A program made the position numbers and the translations under genes. From IMG/VR virus record IMGVR_UViG_3300036770_004813, positions 1-64,000 of that record: DNA of 64,000 nt; one strand, given 5' to 3'. This DNA comes from a virus. Under the pieces are notes generated by a model that did no database searches, was not told the origin of the DNA, and saw nothing but the letters and a program-made list of their open reading frames with translations. Of the stretch, positions 63,205 to 64,000 are shown piece by piece (position 1 is the stretch's first letter; every line of letters begins with the position of its first letter).

Positions 63205-63842
63205 CACAGTTGCACTCCACGGCTAAATTCATCACGAGTCAGAAACAGGAATCGCTGCAGCTCATAAAACGCGGCAGGATCTTCCTTGCGCCAAACCACC
63301 TGGGGGGGTGCTGTGATCTTTTTTTCTAGTTTCTGAGCAGCCTGCAGGCATTCGGTCGTTATATCTTTGCGCCACTTGGCAGGGGCCGTAATCAGATATG
63401 CCCACTGATCGGCGCCACCAACAGAAAACAAGCAGGCATCGTGCCAGTTCTGCAACAGCGACTCACACAAGATCTCAACACGCATAAACCACTCGCGGCG
63501 CTTCTCCTCTTCAATACGCTTTAAGCCGCCAACATTGCAGCCAAGCGTAGACAGTGAAGTGGTGAACTTTGGAAAGTTGCGGACAAATTCAGGAGTTAGG
63601 CTCCAGTCTTCAATATGGTTTGGGTCGTTGTAAATAAAAGATGCAGCGTTGCGGGTTATCAGTGGAGGCTGCAGTTCTTGAGAGTTTGCATGTAAATAAC
63701 GCACTTCACCCCACCCCTTTTGATGCACGCCACGAGAAAGCTCTGACCATCCATTCAAGGCAAGCCACCGATTGGTATTCTTGATTAGCTCAGCATGGGT
63801 GATGGCTTGTTTTTCGCAACCAATCAACTGAACTGGAATCAT
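63204..63842 (-). CDS. Unknown protein sharing a 48-bp block with an early gene
   Basis: 212 aa, ATG overlap with the ParB-DUF5131 gene. Contains EVRYLHANSQELQPPLITRN, then LSTLGCNVGGLKRIEEEKRR and FSVGGADQWAYLITAPAKW. The LGCNVGGLKRIEEEK segment is encoded by 63501-63548, nearly identical to 3220-3267. No family recognised. Confidence 0.6.
   Translation of the reverse strand: MIPVQLIGCEKQAITHAELIKNTNRWLALNGWSELSRGVHQKGWGEVRYLHANSQELQPPLITRNAASFIYNDPNHIEDWSLTPEFVRNFPKFTTSLSTLGCNVGGLKRIEEEKRREWFMRVEILCESLLQNWHDACLFSVGGADQWAYLITAPAKWRKDITTECLQAAQKLEKKITAPPQVVWRKEDPAAFYELQRFLFLTRDEFSRGVQL
63501..63548 (-). repeat. 48-bp dispersed repeat, copy 2
   Basis: Reverse complement matches 3220-3267 with three mismatches. 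Confidence 0.9.
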
Positions 63843-63866
63843 CCATCGACTTACTAGCCAGTCGGC

Positions 63867-64000
63867 ATGACGGAGGAAGATACCCGGAGAGCATCCATCG
63901 ACAAAAGCAGCCTCAGGCAGGAGTTCACCCTGTTCTGCCGAAATGTATGGGACTCCATCGCCAGCCGTGAGGTCATAGAGCAGGACCTCTTTGACTGGAG
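63867..64000 (+). CDS. Unknown protein, 5' part only
   Basis: At least 44 codons, running off the window: MTEEDTRRASIDKSSLRQEF, then TLFCRNVWDSIASREVIEQD. Starts 24 nt from the divergent gene. Family not recognisable from this part. Confidence 0.5.
   Translation, partial: MTEEDTRRASIDKSSLRQEFTLFCRNVWDSIASREVIEQDLFDW

Overview
The window reads as almost nothing but bacteriophage: a temperate, tailed (siphovirus-like) phage of a picocyanobacterium of the Synechococcus/Cyanobium kind. The host inference rests on a cyanobacterial-type AbrB regulator at the left edge, many short protein families that I know from picocyanobacterial genomes (DUF551-type and RALCAEL-type proteins), and the 3' half of a tRNA-Arg(UCU) beside the integrase. 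No host housekeeping genes are visible. The tRNA fragment sits between integrase and late genes, with phage genes on both sides. This fits attP in an unintegrated or circularly opened phage genome better than a prophage end.

Layout. 0-8.5 kb (+): cyAbrB, an HTH-like protein, then an early operon with a candidate strand-annealing protein, a sigma-70 factor, a RecE-like exonuclease, an excisionase-like HTH protein and a string of ATGA-coupled small genes. 8.5-10 kb: tyrosine integrase (-) and att region. 10-57.6 kb (-): a very long late and middle unit. Read in the direction of transcription it holds the small-terminase candidate, a block of small genes with helicase and DNA methyltransferase, Dcd, TerL, a second sigma-like protein, portal, phosphoesterase, head morphogenesis genes, head-tail connectors, a glycosyltransferase, tail chaperones with a lambda-type -1 frameshift, tail tube, tape measure, tail tip, then unusually late the scaffold and major capsid genes, fibres and holin-like genes. 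Plus-strand islands with their own promoters and terminators interrupt this unit (ThyX; lysis genes with a GH24-YkuD endolysin; clusters of small accessory genes). 58.3-61.2 kb (+): replication module, with an initiator-like gene carrying five dyad iterons followed by an A+T-rich stretch, as in the lambda O gene. 61.3-64 kb: small regulators, a ParB-DUF5131 fusion and a gene sharing a 48-bp block with an early gene.

Two recurrent expression signals stand out and I know of no description of either. (1) GGGAAAACT(A/G), at least 15 exact copies on the minus strand, nearly all at gene junctions a few to about 40 nt before a late start codon. (2) A leader made of a -10 box, a short hairpin of changing sequence but kept pairing, and CACCCAGCGA 3-8 nt before the ATG, used by early genes and by the plus-strand islands in place of a Shine-Dalgarno sequence. 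With two phage-encoded sigma-like proteins, the genome appears to carry its own two-class expression programme.
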